Below, piece by piece: positions 8,476 through 18,424 of a stretch of DNA of 25,000 nt. Under the pieces are notes generated by a model that was not told the DNA's origin, ran no database searches, and worked only from the letters and a program-made list of their open reading frames with translations. The translations under genes and the position numbers were made by a program. The number at the start of each line of letters is the position of its first letter. Position 1 is the first letter of the stretch. This stretch comes from Cristatella mucedo (Eukaryota; Bryozoa; Phylactolaemata; Cristatellidae), in contig WPIO01000050.1 of assembly GCA_009760855.2 (NCBI GenBank), positions 240,001 through 265,000 on the forward strand. The letters are read 5' to 3'.

Positions 8476-8851
8476 ACGGCCACAAACGTCGGCCGCGAGG
8501 AGCGCCGAAGAACGTGACATGGAACGACACGTGATTCACAGTGGCAGAAATGTTGAGCAGAATGCCGAAGCCTTCACGAGGCAGCTGCTCAGCATAGCGG
8601 ACCTGCCGACTGCGGCGGTGGCAGAAGGCGAGCAGACAGCAGCGTACGAGCATCAGCAGACGCCGAGGGCCAGTCGAATGGCAGCAGCTGCCATGGGACA
8701 GCACGAGTTGGAGAGCCCGCGCTGCCACGTTGCCAAACAGCCAGCACCAGTTGAGTGGGCGGCCTACTCAGAGGGGTCGGCGCACTGCCGCGGCCAGCAA
8801 CCTCCTCCGATGACTAGACTTGAGGCTAGACTTGAGGCGGCTCGGTACTAG
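8462..8851 (+). CDS. Possible coding region, Ala/Gln/Glu-rich, unrecognised
   Basis: No known family recognised. The frame is open from 8297 to a TAG at 8849-8851 (184 codons). I prefer the ATG at 8462 because its context, GCCAAGATGG, is near-ideal for translation start; that gives 129 residues beginning MAHAPRPQTSAARSAEERDM. Composition is Ala, Gln, Glu and Arg rich, with no signal peptide or membrane segment and a proline-containing C-terminus (GQQPPPMTRLEARLEAARY). The last residues come from an 11-bp tandem repeat, GACTTGAGGCT, at 8817-8838. A frame this long is less surprising in GC-rich DNA. The opposite strand also has an open frame at 8768-9418, which I take as the shadow. It could be a single exon with an uncalled donor, a 5' UTR, or chance. 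Confidence 0.3.
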   Translation: MAHAPRPQTSAARSAEERDMERHVIHSGRNVEQNAEAFTRQLLSIADLPTAAVAEGEQTAAYEHQQTPRASRMAAAAMGQHELESPRCHVAKQPAPVEWAAYSEGSAHCRGQQPPPMTRLEARLEAARY

Positions 8852-9660
8852 GCTTGGCTCAAACGCTGTAGCCAGTGCTGCAGAAGCAGCCAGGTGCTGA
8901 AAGATCCCCTCCCTCCCCCCACCCACTATCACCATCGAGCAGGTGCCCCTACCGTAGTGGTGACGAGGCAGCTTTTTGTAGCCACCCATTGAGTGGGAAT
9001 AGTGGCAGCACCAAGAGGGCCTGGCCGGAAGAGCTCCGAGCTCCGGCCAGCTTCGAGCAGCTGGTGCTACCGGACAGCTGCCTGCAGCAGTTGTTCTGCT
9101 GCTGCTGCTGTAGGCACCATTTGCGTCAGCAGCAAATGTCACGTTCTGCCCATGCCAGCCCATGGCTCCTTTGACAACCGGCTGACATGGAACCATTGTC
9201 CCAAGTGGACAGGAGGTTATCGGTCTAAAGAATGTGGACCTGATTCCCCTTGGCCGTTCCAACCAGCCCTGCTCTGCCTGCTCAGGCCTCACACCTGGCA
9301 GGCTCCTGCCCAACTGGTCGGCCTTGTGGCATAGCAGTAAAGCTTGCTGCCAAAGCTTGCTGAGGTAGCCAGCTAGCAGAAGCAGTGCAAGCCTTTTCAG
9401 GCACATAATCAGCAACATCTACCAGCAGTCGGGCAGTGGTCCACTTTTCGGGCAATACACAAGCTAAGCTTATGGTAACCAATGGCAGGGAGCCACTTTT
9501 CATAATTGGTATCAATTAAGAGCCGGCCAGCCTAACAAGCCTCCCAAGGTCAGGAGTCTGCATCAGGAATGCAGGCGACCTGCAAAAGTGTGGCAGCACT
9601 AAGCTGCACAGTGCAGGCACGAGTCCGGAAGCAGAGCTGGCCCCCCCCCCACAAAAACTC
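8852..9660. other. No supported gene
   Basis: Open frames on both strands (plus 8875-9334, minus 8768-9418) are long but rich in Ser, Cys and Leu from GCTG/CAGC words, including (CTG) triplets near 9098-9112. No domain, leader or splice pattern supports one. Confidence 0.4.
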
Positions 9661-9676
9661 AGCCGGATTTCTCTTT

Positions 9677-9712
9677 ACCAGCAGCTTTACCAGCAGCTTT
9701 ACCAGCAGCTTC
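9677..9712. repeat. 12-bp tandem repeat, three units
   Basis: ACCAGCAGCTTT occurs three times in a row, the last unit ending TTC. In one frame it encodes repeated TSSF. Too short to call a gene. Confidence 0.9.
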
Positions 9713-11362
9713 CTTCCTTTCGGCAGGCTACGCTTCTCTTATGATGCAAAGCAAGTCACCACTGGTCGCATTGATCTCTCCCGACACTGACACAATCGAA
9801 GAAGGGAAAAATTGGCTACGCTAATTTCGAAATTCCAAGCTTCGCAAATATGCTGTGATCCTCGCATGCAAGCCCGGGCAAGTGTTGATCAGACTTTCTC
9901 CAATTCGCCCTTTCAAGCACTTCAGTGGAGATTGCGTACCGTAGTCAAGCTGATGGCAGCTACGCGAGATAGTGAAATACTTTACTAAGAGCACTCACCA
10001 AAAGCTACCTCCTACCGATACCGACCGAGGACTATTTGAGGATGAACGTGCTGCAGCAGCAGAAGACATGCAGTGCACTGCAAAAAATGCAGCATCTCGA
10101 GAAAGCAGCTGAGGTCACGCAGCCACCGGTGCCACATTGTAGCTACTCACAGGCTATCAACTGATGAGACAGTCGAAAGCCTACTGAGGGGCAGCTAGCG
10201 ATGCTTCAAGTAAGTGACTTCGACAAGGATCGCATGAAAAACACAGAGCAGTAGTTGTCGATGAGTCACTTCCACCCAGCCTCTCAGAGAAGGCAGATGT
10301 GGGCATTCTTTATATCAGCCACCGGCTAGGTGATAAGTAATTCTGCAGCAATAGCCTTAGACCAAACTGTGAGTGTACAACAAAATGGGTGAGCAGGTTT
10401 TTGCCGATCCATCAAACTAAGCACCCCGAGTAAGCTAGGATGCAGTGGCAGCAGAAACAGCAGTGGCCTACTGCTGCTGAAAGACTAGTTCCCAGTGCCT
10501 GCCAAATCCTGGCCCAGCCCAGTGCTTGATTACGGCATGCACGATTTGTTATCGACTAACGGCCTCATCCTGGGAGATTAGACTAAAGACCACTAGGTCA
10601 TCATGCTATGTAAATTTACCAGACACCAGGCATACCATGCACCTATCTGAATGACCGGATATGATGGTCTACAGCTGTGTCCGAGAGCAAGTGCACACCG
10701 GCTCCCGACTGCGCCCAAGCCCACGGGCCATCAATGAAGGTTCCTGCGATATCAAAGACAGTTCGTGTGCTCAAGCCAACATTCAATTCGAGCTGCACCC
10801 AAATGAGCACTTGCCAATGCATCACAATGATTGCTCATCGTCCTCCCTCCCCCCTTTCCCCTTGCCCCATGCTCAGGCCCTAGCTGGACCTGGTCCGATC
10901 CAGTCCAATACAGCTGCTCCTATTGGGTCTGCTCTGTCGAGGTGTCGTTGGCTAAAATAAGATCACCAGCTCTCTGAAAACAGCAGCTGCTGCAAACGAG
11001 CCGTCATTGTGGAGTGTACAATTAATAACGGGTCAGACTAGATTAGTTGTCTTTTCTTGTCTTGAGAGTAAACGTAAACCATTACCAATAAACAAAAAAG
11101 AGTTGGATATCAGCACGCGCTTGCCAGGCCCCAGACCCCGAGCTGTCGGCACGCCGCACCCTCCTTCCCCTACAGAGCTGCACCTCAGAGCTGCACCGTG
11201 CCTCTCTCTAGAGGGTCGTTCCCGGGAGGCCTCCCACCTCAATGACCGGCCTGAAGCTGGCTGGCTCCTCCTCCCTGGCGACCTGCCTGCCTCCGACCCA
11301 CCCCACCCCTGCCCCGCCAAGACCAGGGCTCATACAACACCCTCCGCCAACCATTATATATA
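9713..11362. other. No gene or repeat recognised
   Basis: About 1.65 kb of unique-looking sequence. Short open frames at 10643-10960 on both strands have no recognisable motifs. 11110-11340 is more C-rich and includes a short direct repeat of AGAGCTGCAC near 11174-11196. Confidence 0.4.
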
Positions 11363-11537
11363 GGTCGGCTGATCAAACAGTTTCATTTATATAGCAACAG
11401 GCAGGAGAGCATTGTTAGCCCTCACCGCCGCCTGCAGTGGGCAAAAAAGAATTACATGAGCTGCAGGACTCGAACCAACGACCTCAGCGACATTATGCAT
11501 GCAGGTTTAACAGTCGATCGATTGAGCCGTTCAGCTC
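11363..11537 (-). mobile_element. tRNA-derived SINE, copy 2
   Basis: On the minus strand an 80-nt tRNA-like head spans 11537-11458. It begins GAGCTGA and ends CAGCTC, so the acceptor arms still pair over six bases. It has a box A-like GGCTCAATCGATCGA and a box B GGTTCGAGTCC in a recognisable T arm. The anticodon arm does not fold cleanly, so this is a SINE head and not a working tRNA gene. The body after it, with CCACTGCAGGCGGCGGTGA, AATGCTCTCCTGCC and AAACTGTTTGATCAGC, aligns with copy 1 at 963-1060. The 3' end is AT-rich (TATATATAATGG). No clear target duplication was found. Confidence 0.75.
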
Positions 11538-12148
11538 TTGATCCTCAAGGCCGACAGCAGTCCGGCTCGGCTGCACGGTCAGTGCATCACACAAGAGGTT
11601 AAAGAGCAATCTAACCGTTCAGCTCCAGCTGCAAATAGATCGCCACTTGCTGGCAGATGTTCCTGCTGGAATTTGCTGCTAGGCACAGTTCGTCCAGTCT
11701 GTCTCTTCTGGCTTCCCCCCTGTCCATGTGCTTGTTCCTGATTGGCTCGATGGCTGAGCAGGCACCTTGCAGGCCGAGGCTGGGACCAGCAGTCGGCTGC
11801 AGCCAGCAAGCCAGCCACTGGCAGAAGTGCATCCTCATTAACCTCGATGCTAGCTTGCAGGGGCTCGATGGCCAAAGAGGATGGCCAGCCTAAGCCACGA
11901 GGAGCAAGCCAGTTCCACTCCAAAGCAGACAACTGCCGAAAGCAGCGATCGTGAATCCTATGGGACCACTAGCCACGCTGCCATCGGCTGGCTTTCCTGC
12001 TAGAGATCTCCAGACAGCAGCAGAAGTAGCACCAAGCAGCTGCTGCACAAGCAGCTGCAACAATCTTGACTAAGCCAGCTGTACCTCACCAGCAGCAGAT
12101 AAACCAATGCACGACACATAAGAGGCTGCGATGCACCCTCGAAAAGGG
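11538..12148. other. No supported gene
   Basis: Both strands are open over 11540-11950 in several frames, rich in Ala, Ser, Gln and Leu because of repeated AGC/GCT words. No start, splice or domain evidence. Confidence 0.4.
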
Positions 12149-12423
12149 ACAGTAGAGAGGAAGAGAGAGGGTGGCAGAAGGGGGGAGAGAGGGCAGAGAG
12201 AGGGGCATAGAGAGGGGGCAGAAGGGGAGAGAGGAAGAGAGAGGGTGGCAGAAGGGGAGAGAGAGGGCAGAGAGAGAGGGCAGAGAGAGAGAGGGCAGAG
12301 AGAGAGAGGGCAGAGAGAGAGGGCAGAGAGAGAGGGCAGAGAGAGAGGGCAGAGAGAGAGAGGGCAGAGAGAGAGGGCAGAGAGAGGGGGCAGAAGGGGA
12401 GAGAGGAAGAGAGAGGGCAGAGG
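12149..12423. repeat. Purine-rich GGGCAGAGAGAGA minisatellite
   Basis: Variable units of about 14-16 bases built on GGGCAGAGAGAGA(GA) repeat through this stretch. The plus strand is almost all purine, broken mainly by the C in each unit. The open frames rich in Arg-Glu-Gly-Gln across it are artefacts of the repeat. Confidence 0.92.
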
Positions 12424-12929
12424 CCGATCTCCTACCTCTTGGCCACGAGCAAGCTGCTGGTTCCTGTCTCAGCCCATTGGGAGCAGCTCACCGAGCAGCT
12501 AACAGGAGACAAAGCAGCAAAATGGCTTCGGCTCGGCACCAAATTGCAATTAAAAAAAGCTCATACATGCAGCACTGAGGCACTGGTACACCACTGCCTG
12601 CCTGTGGCGATTCGGCTCAAGCACTGAGTGGATGTTAATAGCCGAGGCTTTGAGCTCTCAGTGTTGAGTGCAGTCAAAAGAAGTTGTTCGGACAGCTCAA
12701 TCGGCAGAGCACAGATTGACCAAAAAAAAAGCAGAGATGGAGGATGGATAGCTCGGCTCGGCATGCCAGGGGCTGTGCCGTTTTTCGATCCAGACTAGGC
12801 GGCGCGGCAATCTTCGGTCCATCGGTATTTTCAAAGAACGGCAGGAGAGACTTAGGGGGCGGCCGGCTAGGCAAGAACCGTAATGAAACTTGCATGACGG
12901 TGGTAGTTCACTGGTCGCTCAATCGAGAA
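12424..12929. other. No supported gene
   Basis: Unassigned sequence between the minisatellite and a CpG-rich segment. Short frames only. Confidence 0.4.
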
Positions 12930-13150
12930 CGACGCAGACGCACTACATGTGCAGGCCCATTTGCAGCAGCGCCCCCTCCGCAGCCCGCTGAGCAGTGACG
13001 GCAGCGGATTCGTTCTCGCTTTCTGAGCCGCATTCGCCAACGTCTGCCATGGACAGGAGGCTGCGCCTGCGGCAGGGCCGCCACCGTGTGACGTACGTGC
13101 CCGTGCGCCACGACTGCAGCTCGCGCCTCGAAGCAGGAGAGCACCCAGCG
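12930..13150. promoter_or_regulatory. CpG-rich segment, possible promoter
   Basis: Noticeably more CpG than its surroundings, with GACGTACGTGCC near 13090 (CRE-like half sites) and AGCGCCCCCTCCG near 12968. An ATG at 13050 in context CTGCCATGGA opens a 41-codon frame (MDRRLRLRQGRHRVTYVPVR...) that stops where a LINE tail begins, so if it was a first exon it has been cut off. Speculative. Confidence 0.25.
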
Positions 13151-13165
13151 AAAAGAGCTGCCTGC

Positions 13166-13240
13166 CAAATGTAAAGTGCCAAGAGAGAGATTAAGTTCTC
13201 TGAGGGCGCTTTATCAAGTGCATTATTATTATTATTATCA
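13166..13240 (+). mobile_element. LINE family A 3' tail
   Basis: CAAATGTAAAGTGCC, AGAGAGAGATTAAGTTCTCT, GAGGGCGCTTTATCAAGTGC and (ATT)n follow in the consensus order. Only about 75 bases of the 3' end were inserted or kept. Confidence 0.85.
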
Positions 13241-13620
13241 TGCCATTTTCTCTCTCTCCCTCTCTATCTCTCCCTCCCTAAAAATTTCGCCACACTAGCT
13301 GCCTGCCGAGTGTCTGCTGCCTCTAGTCCTGCCCCCTCCACCGGCATCCATCGGTTCCTGAATTTTCTCGACCGATTCAGGCTGTGCAGTCGGAGCAGAT
13401 CGGGCAAGCGGCGATAGACTTGCCCGATGCAGCGCGGCAGATTCAGAGGCAGCCATGGCGATGGCTGCGGCAGCTCTGTCTGACGGGTCGGTCTGCCTGA
13501 CAAGACCCGAGGTCCTATTTTGTAGGCCTTAAACAGGGTTCTGCTTAGCAGCCAGGCAAGATGGATGGGAAGGAGCATGCCTGCTAGACTTTATTAAACC
13601 GCTAAAGTGTTTTGAACAAA

Positions 13621-13920
13621 ATGTTCTGCAGGGTGAAAAGGCTTCGGCAAGATGCTCGCACTCATCAAAAGGTAATTACAGTTTCTGCACAACCTAAACA
13701 GTCAGCCCCACCCCGACTTACTATGATTCGATTTAAGAAAATTCGGAGATACGAACACCACGCCACGGTCGTGCAAAAAATTGAAAATAAAAATGTATCC
13801 AAGAAAACTTTCAAGACCTACGAGCAGTTTCTGCATGATAAATTGCGTTTGTCTGACAGGCAGGTCGCTGCACGGTATCGTTGCGCTACCTTCGATAGCA
13901 GCATCTTCCCACACAAATAA
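13621..13920 (+). CDS. Basic open frame between two LINE tails
   Basis: Not recognised. From ATG 13621 the frame gives 99 residues, rich in Lys and Arg (MIRFKKIRRYEHH, IENKNVSKKTFKTYEQFL). It stops at TAA 13918-13920, only about 8 bases before the (AAT)n end of a minus-strand LINE. The context is AT-richer than the flanks. CATCAAAAG|GTAATT at 13670 could be a donor, which would make most of the frame intronic. It may be chance, an unrecognised transposon part, or an exon. Confidence 0.15.
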   Translation: MFCRVKRLRQDARTHQKVITVSAQPKQSAPPRLTMIRFKKIRRYEHHATVVQKIENKNVSKKTFKTYEQFLHDKLRLSDRQVAARYRCATFDSSIFPHK

Positions 13921-13927
13921 ACAAATG

Positions 13928-14345
13928 AATAATAATAATAATAATAATAATTCACTTGATAAAGCGCCCTTAGAGAACTTAATCTCTTTCTAGGCGCTTT
14001 ACATTTGCTGCAAAGTGAAATGCAATTGAGTGGTGAGTAAAATCATGCTTGAAAAACAAACGAAATGAATAATATGGTTAGGGGTGACATGCACAGGGTC
14101 AGAATGCAAATGTGGTTAGTGGCAGCATGCACAGTGTCAGCACGCATAAGCACATCAAGGACGAATCACAGGGACCCACTAAATGCTGTCCTAAATAGGT
14201 GTGTTTTTAAGTTCCTTTTAAATGTGGCCAGGTCAGGGGATGTTCTGACACAAGGAGGGAGTTCCAGGCTTTGGGAGCATACGAACTAAATGCACGGTCT
14301 CCGAAGGATTTGAGGTTTGTACGAGGTATTTGTAGACTGTTGAAT
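13928..14345 (-). mobile_element. LINE family A fragment, long 3' part
   Basis: On the plus strand (AAT)n at 13930-13951 is followed by TTGATAAAGCGCCCTTAGAG, AACTTAATCTCTTTCTAGGC and GCTTTACATTTGCTGCAAAG, the exact reverse of the family tail. The 3' UTR at 14070-14170 is strongly similar to the minus-strand copy at 2000-2105 (GTTAG..GTG.CATGCACAGGGT, AGTGGCAGCATGCACAGTGT). The C-terminal coding end follows: GTCAGGGGATG, GAGTTCCAGGCTTTGGGAGC, AACTAAATGCACGGTCTCCG. It is the closest relative of 1881-2361 in the window. Confidence 0.88.
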
Positions 14346-14382
14346 TCCGAAAAGCAGGAAGGGAGTTCCAGGCTTTGAAATA

Positions 14383-14450
14383 GCATTCATTTTAATGGCG
14401 CTCCGAGAGAACTTAATCGCTATTCAGTGCTTCACATATGCCAAATTGCA
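14383..14450 (-). mobile_element. Second LINE family A tail remnant
   Basis: ATGGCGCTCCGAGAGAACTT and AATCGCTATTCAGTGCTTCA and CATATGCC match the reversed tail in order, with more mismatches than the neighbour at 13928. GGGAGTTCCAGGCTTTG of the neighbour is repeated at 14359-14375 just before it, suggesting a local duplication or a second broken copy. Confidence 0.65.
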
Positions 14451-15932
14451 ATTGGGCTCGACACCTCGACCTCGGTCGTCAAATACATTCACCTTGACCT
14501 TGATCGAGGCGAGCATGACTCGATGCCACCGTTACTCGACAAGAGGCGAGGCATTGAGTGACTGATTGGGTTGCAGCTGGCGATTTAAAGTGCACAGCGC
14601 ACGATAAGAAGCTGGTGCAGGAATAAGCAATGCCCCTGGGATCCCTTCTCCTCACTTACTAGTACTCTGGCTGGCTCACGGTGGATAACCGCAAGTCCTG
14701 CCTGGCTGATACATCTAAACTGTAATTTTCCCATGGGAGCCAAGAGTTTGACCTTGACATTACTCATTGAAGCTACAAAGGCTGCTTGGCAGCCACTTGA
14801 TGATGGATGGGGCCGAGATGGGGCTGGCTGCTGTCTCATCTCTGCCAGTCTCCTTCGGTGAGTCTAGCAGCAGCAGCAGTCGCCAAGCAGTGGCTAAGGT
14901 AAGAGAGACAGTGCATCCGGTCCATACATCTTGCTTAGCTGGTGGCTCAGCAGCCACGACCGACAGGCTAGCCGATTAGACAGGCCAGTGTCTGCCAGCT
15001 TGTTATGCAATCTGACATGATTGCAACTGTTGGAATGATGCACTGCCCAAGTCGGACGGTCAACAAGCGGCGGGCGGCGACGTGGCACTCGAGCACGGGC
15101 CTCCGCCGGCACTCCGAATGCTGGCCAGTGCTGGACCTAGGTGCACGCTCGCGCCCGGTGGCACACGCGGGCGCGAGCCCCTGCCTCTGTCGCTGACCTT
15201 GCCCCGCCGGGGCTAGGTACGCTTCGCTTCACTCTCTCCACTGAAGCTTCCGACCGAGGGTGCTCGCTAGCCTCGCCCCAGCGAATGGCTGTGCGCTTCG
15301 GCAGACAGCCGACTTCGTGTCTGTATGCAGAGCTGGCATGCAGAACAATAGCCCAGTGTCTGTTGCTGCCGCCGCTGCTGCCACCACCCGGGCGCTGCTG
15401 CCACCACCCGGGCGGGCACCTCGCGCGAGTCAGTCAAGTGAGACAGGCGCACGGAGCTAACGGTGAGACAGGCCCTCAGCTTCGCGAAGCAGCTAATGCA
15501 GCGGAAAAATGCTACACGAGATCGTGCCCTCTGCAGATGGAGGCAGTGCTCCATTAACGAACGACTTCTCTTCTGTTTCCGCCCTCTCTCTGCCTGGACA
15601 AGCTGCTGAAACGTCAGCAGCTGCTGAGACGTCAGAGCTGTTTCGAGGTCAGCGCTGCGGAGACGTCAGCACGGCGATCGAGCAGAGGTCGAGCATCGTG
15701 TCTCGTTGGGCATAGTGTACAGCAAAAAAGACGACCATCCGGTAAGATGAAAAAGCTTGTATGGTGGATCACTTGAGTATACCAACATGGCTACTGTGCA
15801 TTCCAGCCAGTGGCTGAGCCAAGGGGCAGGGGGTGTGCATTGCCCTCCCCCCCCCCCCGTACAGCAGGCAGCCCTAGCATTCCTACGCCCCACAGCCGTC
15901 ACCAACGATGAAATTATGTATTTTGTCACTTG
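14451..15932. other. No supported gene; CpG-rich 15040-15260
   Basis: Frames on both strands around 14585-15560 have no recognised motif. 15040-15260 is CpG-rich (GCGGCGGGCGGCGACGTGGC, GCACGCTCGCGCCCGG), a possible promoter, but no convincing start and donor follow. A 20-bp unit, CGCTGCTGCCACCACCCGGG, is tandemly doubled at 15373-15412. GACGTCAG-type words recur at 15610-15672. A C-run of about 13 lies near 15847-15859. Confidence 0.4.
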
Positions 15933-15935
15933 ATG

Positions 15936-15971
<36 letters not shown>

Positions 15972-16045
15972 CACTTAATAAAGCACCCTCAGAGAGCTCA
16001 ATCTCTATCTAGGCACTTTACATTTGCTGCAAAGGGAAACTCGAT
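15933..16045 (-). mobile_element. LINE family A 3' tail
   Basis: A long (AAT)n at 15935-15970 leads into GCACTTAATAAAGCACCCTC, AGAGAGCTCAATCTCTATCT and AGGCACTTTACATTTGCTGC, the reversed tail. No coding part is seen beyond about 16045. Confidence 0.83.
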
Positions 16046-16301
16046 TGATGAGCAACCTTCGAGTTTGTGTCGAATAAAAACTATAAATTTGCGTTGTAAT
16101 TTTTCGTTGATTTCGGGTCTAGCCGCCTAAGTGAAAATCTTTTGGGTCTCACACCCATACGAAAATCTTGGCTCCGCCAAATCTCTGATTTAATCCGCAG
16201 AAGCCATATAGCATCGGTCCCTGTACTAATCTTGACAGCAGAGCTCCTAGGTAACTAACCACAAGCCACATAGAATGCAACAAGCAAGCTAGACTGCTAT
16301 T

Positions 16302-16306
16302 GCTCG

Positions 16307-16369
<63 letters not shown>

Positions 16370-16382
16370 CCCCTCTCTCTCT
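16302..16382. repeat. (CT)n / CTGT microsatellite
   Basis: Pyrimidine array of CT with a few CTGT interruptions. A homopolymer of C follows near 16448-16460. Confidence 0.95.
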
Positions 16383-16624
16383 CACCTACTAAGCATATGC
16401 AGATCCCATCATCTTTACATTGCCGTCCGCTCAAGCACCTGCTCCCTCCCCCCCCCCCCCCGCCCTGCCGCCCCCGCCGGTCGTTGCAGCAGTGCAGCTG
16501 CTTTTGCAGCAAGCTCGCTCTGCTCTAAACGAGCAAGCCACCAAGCAGAGCCAGTGGCTGCTGCTGCTGAGCGGCGGGGCACTGCTCCTCAGCTGCTGCT
16601 CTGCGCATACGTCAGCAGCACCTC

Positions 16625-16645
16625 CTGCTGCTGCTGCTGCTGCTG
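16625..16645. repeat. (CTG)7 trinucleotide run
   Basis: Seven CTG triplets, coding Ala in the plus frame 16420-16749 and Gln on the minus strand. Neither frame has a recognisable domain. Confidence 0.9.
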
Positions 16646-17286
16646 CTCAGTGGGCGAGTGACAGCAGGAAGGAAGCTTGGCTGAAAGATGTGACTGGTAG
16701 CAGCCGGTGGTCTGGTGAACGCTTCTGCTGCCACTGTTCTGTCGGCTGACTCGGTCGGAGCGCAAAGGCAGTGAGAGACGGCTGTCTATTCCCTTCTCCC
16801 CACAGATGGCCCCATGCCTTGTTCGGCTCAGGTCCCAGACCCTTGCTTCCTCTTGCTTCAATCGATCGCTCGATGAGTCACACGAACCAGCCACAGCTAG
16901 TGTGAGCTAACGGCTGTGGAATGCTGTAAATGGCATCCTGGCTGGTCTTGGCTTATGAGAGCACTCGACCAGTTGCCATTATATTACCCTTATCAAAAAT
17001 GAAAATGCACAGGCAGCATGCAGCTCCGGTGAGTCGATATAGGGTGAATCAATGCATTCTACCGTGTTCGACTACAGTGACTCATTCATCTAGGCTAGCC
17101 TTGAACACAGTTGTCACAGCTCCTCCTCCTCCTCCTCCTGCTACAGCTGCCATATTGACCGCAGCAAGTACAGCATCGGGGCACCAGTCACCACAGCACC
17201 AGCTACTGGAGCTCTCATCAACTGCCGACAAAGAATGGAGACCGAGGTCGAAATGGAGGCGGTGAGCAGCAGCGACCAATAGGCTG
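16646..17286. other. No supported gene
   Basis: Short frames only. A (CTC)n-like run occurs near 17122-17138. CATATTGACC and GCAGCAAGTACAGC words show no family signature. Confidence 0.4.
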
Positions 17287-17470
17287 TGCCTGCTACATCA
17301 CTAGCCGTCACTGCCTGCTCCGTCATTGCCGGCTATGTCACTGCCTGCTACGTCATTGCCTTCTACGTCATTGCCTGCTACATCATTGCCTGAAACGCCA
17401 TTGCCTGCTACGTGTCATTGCCTGCTACACCATTGCCTGCTACGCCATTGTCTGCTACGTCATTGCCACC
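17287..17470. repeat. 15-bp minisatellite TGCCTGCTACGTCAT
   Basis: About twelve imperfect units of TGCCTGCTACGTCAT. The 15-base period keeps the frame, so the plus strand reads repeated SLPAT (MPAMSLPATSLPSTSLPATS from 17326) until small indels shift it. Many units contain TACGTCA, close to the CREB/ATF core TGACGTA. I treat the frame as a repeat artefact. Confidence 0.9.
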
Positions 17471-17616
17471 ACTGTCACAATTCTACTACGTCTGTGTACA
17501 CGTGTCAGCCACAGTCGTCGAGGCCTGCAGCTCCCACTGACGTGACTCACGAGGTCAGACTCTACGACCGTTGCAATCGGTAGTGGTACAGCTGCCACGT
17601 CCATGGTCTGCACCGA

Positions 17617-17694
17617 TGTCTCGAACCCAATGTCTCGAACCCAATGTCTCGAACCCAATGTCTCGAACCCAATGTCTCGAACCCAATGTCTCGA
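17617..17694. repeat. 14-bp satellite TGTCTCGAACCCAA
   Basis: Five perfect 14-bp units (17617-17686) and a partial sixth. The minus strand is open in several frames because three units make 42 bases, giving the repeat RHWVRDIGFETLGS. Perfect identity implies recent expansion. It is 147 bases from the 15-bp minisatellite. Confidence 0.97.
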
Positions 17695-17699
17695 AAGGG

Positions 17700-18424
17700 C
17701 ACATGCCCACACACATGTGAATGCTTAGCAAGTAATTAATGGACAAAAGAGACTCCCCCTCCCTCCACAGCTTCGACTGGGCAGGGGAAGGGCAGACAGA
17801 CAGACAGACAGACATCCCCCCAGACAACCACCAGGAGATGCTCCCAAGGTGCAAAGAGAGGCAACAGCAATGCAAGGTCACGCACGAGTGAGCCTAATAA
17901 CTTGAGCCCCACTAAGCCGGCTAACTAGGCTGGCGATGCCGACGGGTTCTCACCTGGTGGATGGATGCTCTTTGCACAAAAAAAGGTCGCACAAAGTACG
18001 TCTTGGAGAACCAGTCAAAGCTGACAGCGGGCGACGGTGTGGAGTCTGAAGAAGCCGACTCCTCAGGACTTGACAAGCAGCAGCGATGGCCTGCTTCTAA
18101 GCTGCTGCAGGGCTCGGCACGGCCTGCTAAGGAGTTATCTCTCCTTCCTTACGAAACTGCGATCTGACCCATCACCCTACTCCTGGCCAGGCTGCCGCTG
18201 CCTCACCACAATGCCACCGCCTCTGTGAACAAAAAATCAAATCACAGGTTCTAGCAAGCTAACAGCAGCAGCAGACAAGACATCTGGACACTTGCAGGGA
18301 TGTTTCATACGCATCAGAGGCAGCTTGTCATGGCAAACAGCAAAAACCTGAAACATGAGTCATCCTGATCACGTTCTCGAAGTGTAGGTGTCGTTTTCGG
18401 CGGCTGCCTAAATTTTAAAAGCTT
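17700..18424. other. No supported gene; (CAGA)5
   Basis: A (CAGA) run lies near 17793-17814. A frame at 17961-18167 is rich in Lys, Ser and Gln and has no recognised motif. Confidence 0.4.

Noticed and set aside
8768-9418. 216-codon minus-strand frame
   Set aside because: Partly antisense to the better-supported plus frame; no domain or splice signals.
11458-11537. Functional tRNA gene
   Set aside because: Box A, box B and acceptor pairing are present, but the anticodon arm does not fold and the body is shared with another SINE copy.
12131-12578. Arg-Glu-Gly-rich frames on the plus strand
   Set aside because: Produced by the GGGCAGAGAGAGA minisatellite; no other evidence.
14065-14289. Plus-strand 74-codon frame
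   Set aside because: Antisense to the LINE family A 3' UTR and RT end at 13928-14345.
17617-17694. CRISPR array
   Set aside because: Units are contiguous 14-bp repeats with no spacers, in a eukaryotic context.
17455-17881. Minus-strand frames with a repeated 14-residue peptide
   Set aside because: Direct result of five 14-bp satellite units.
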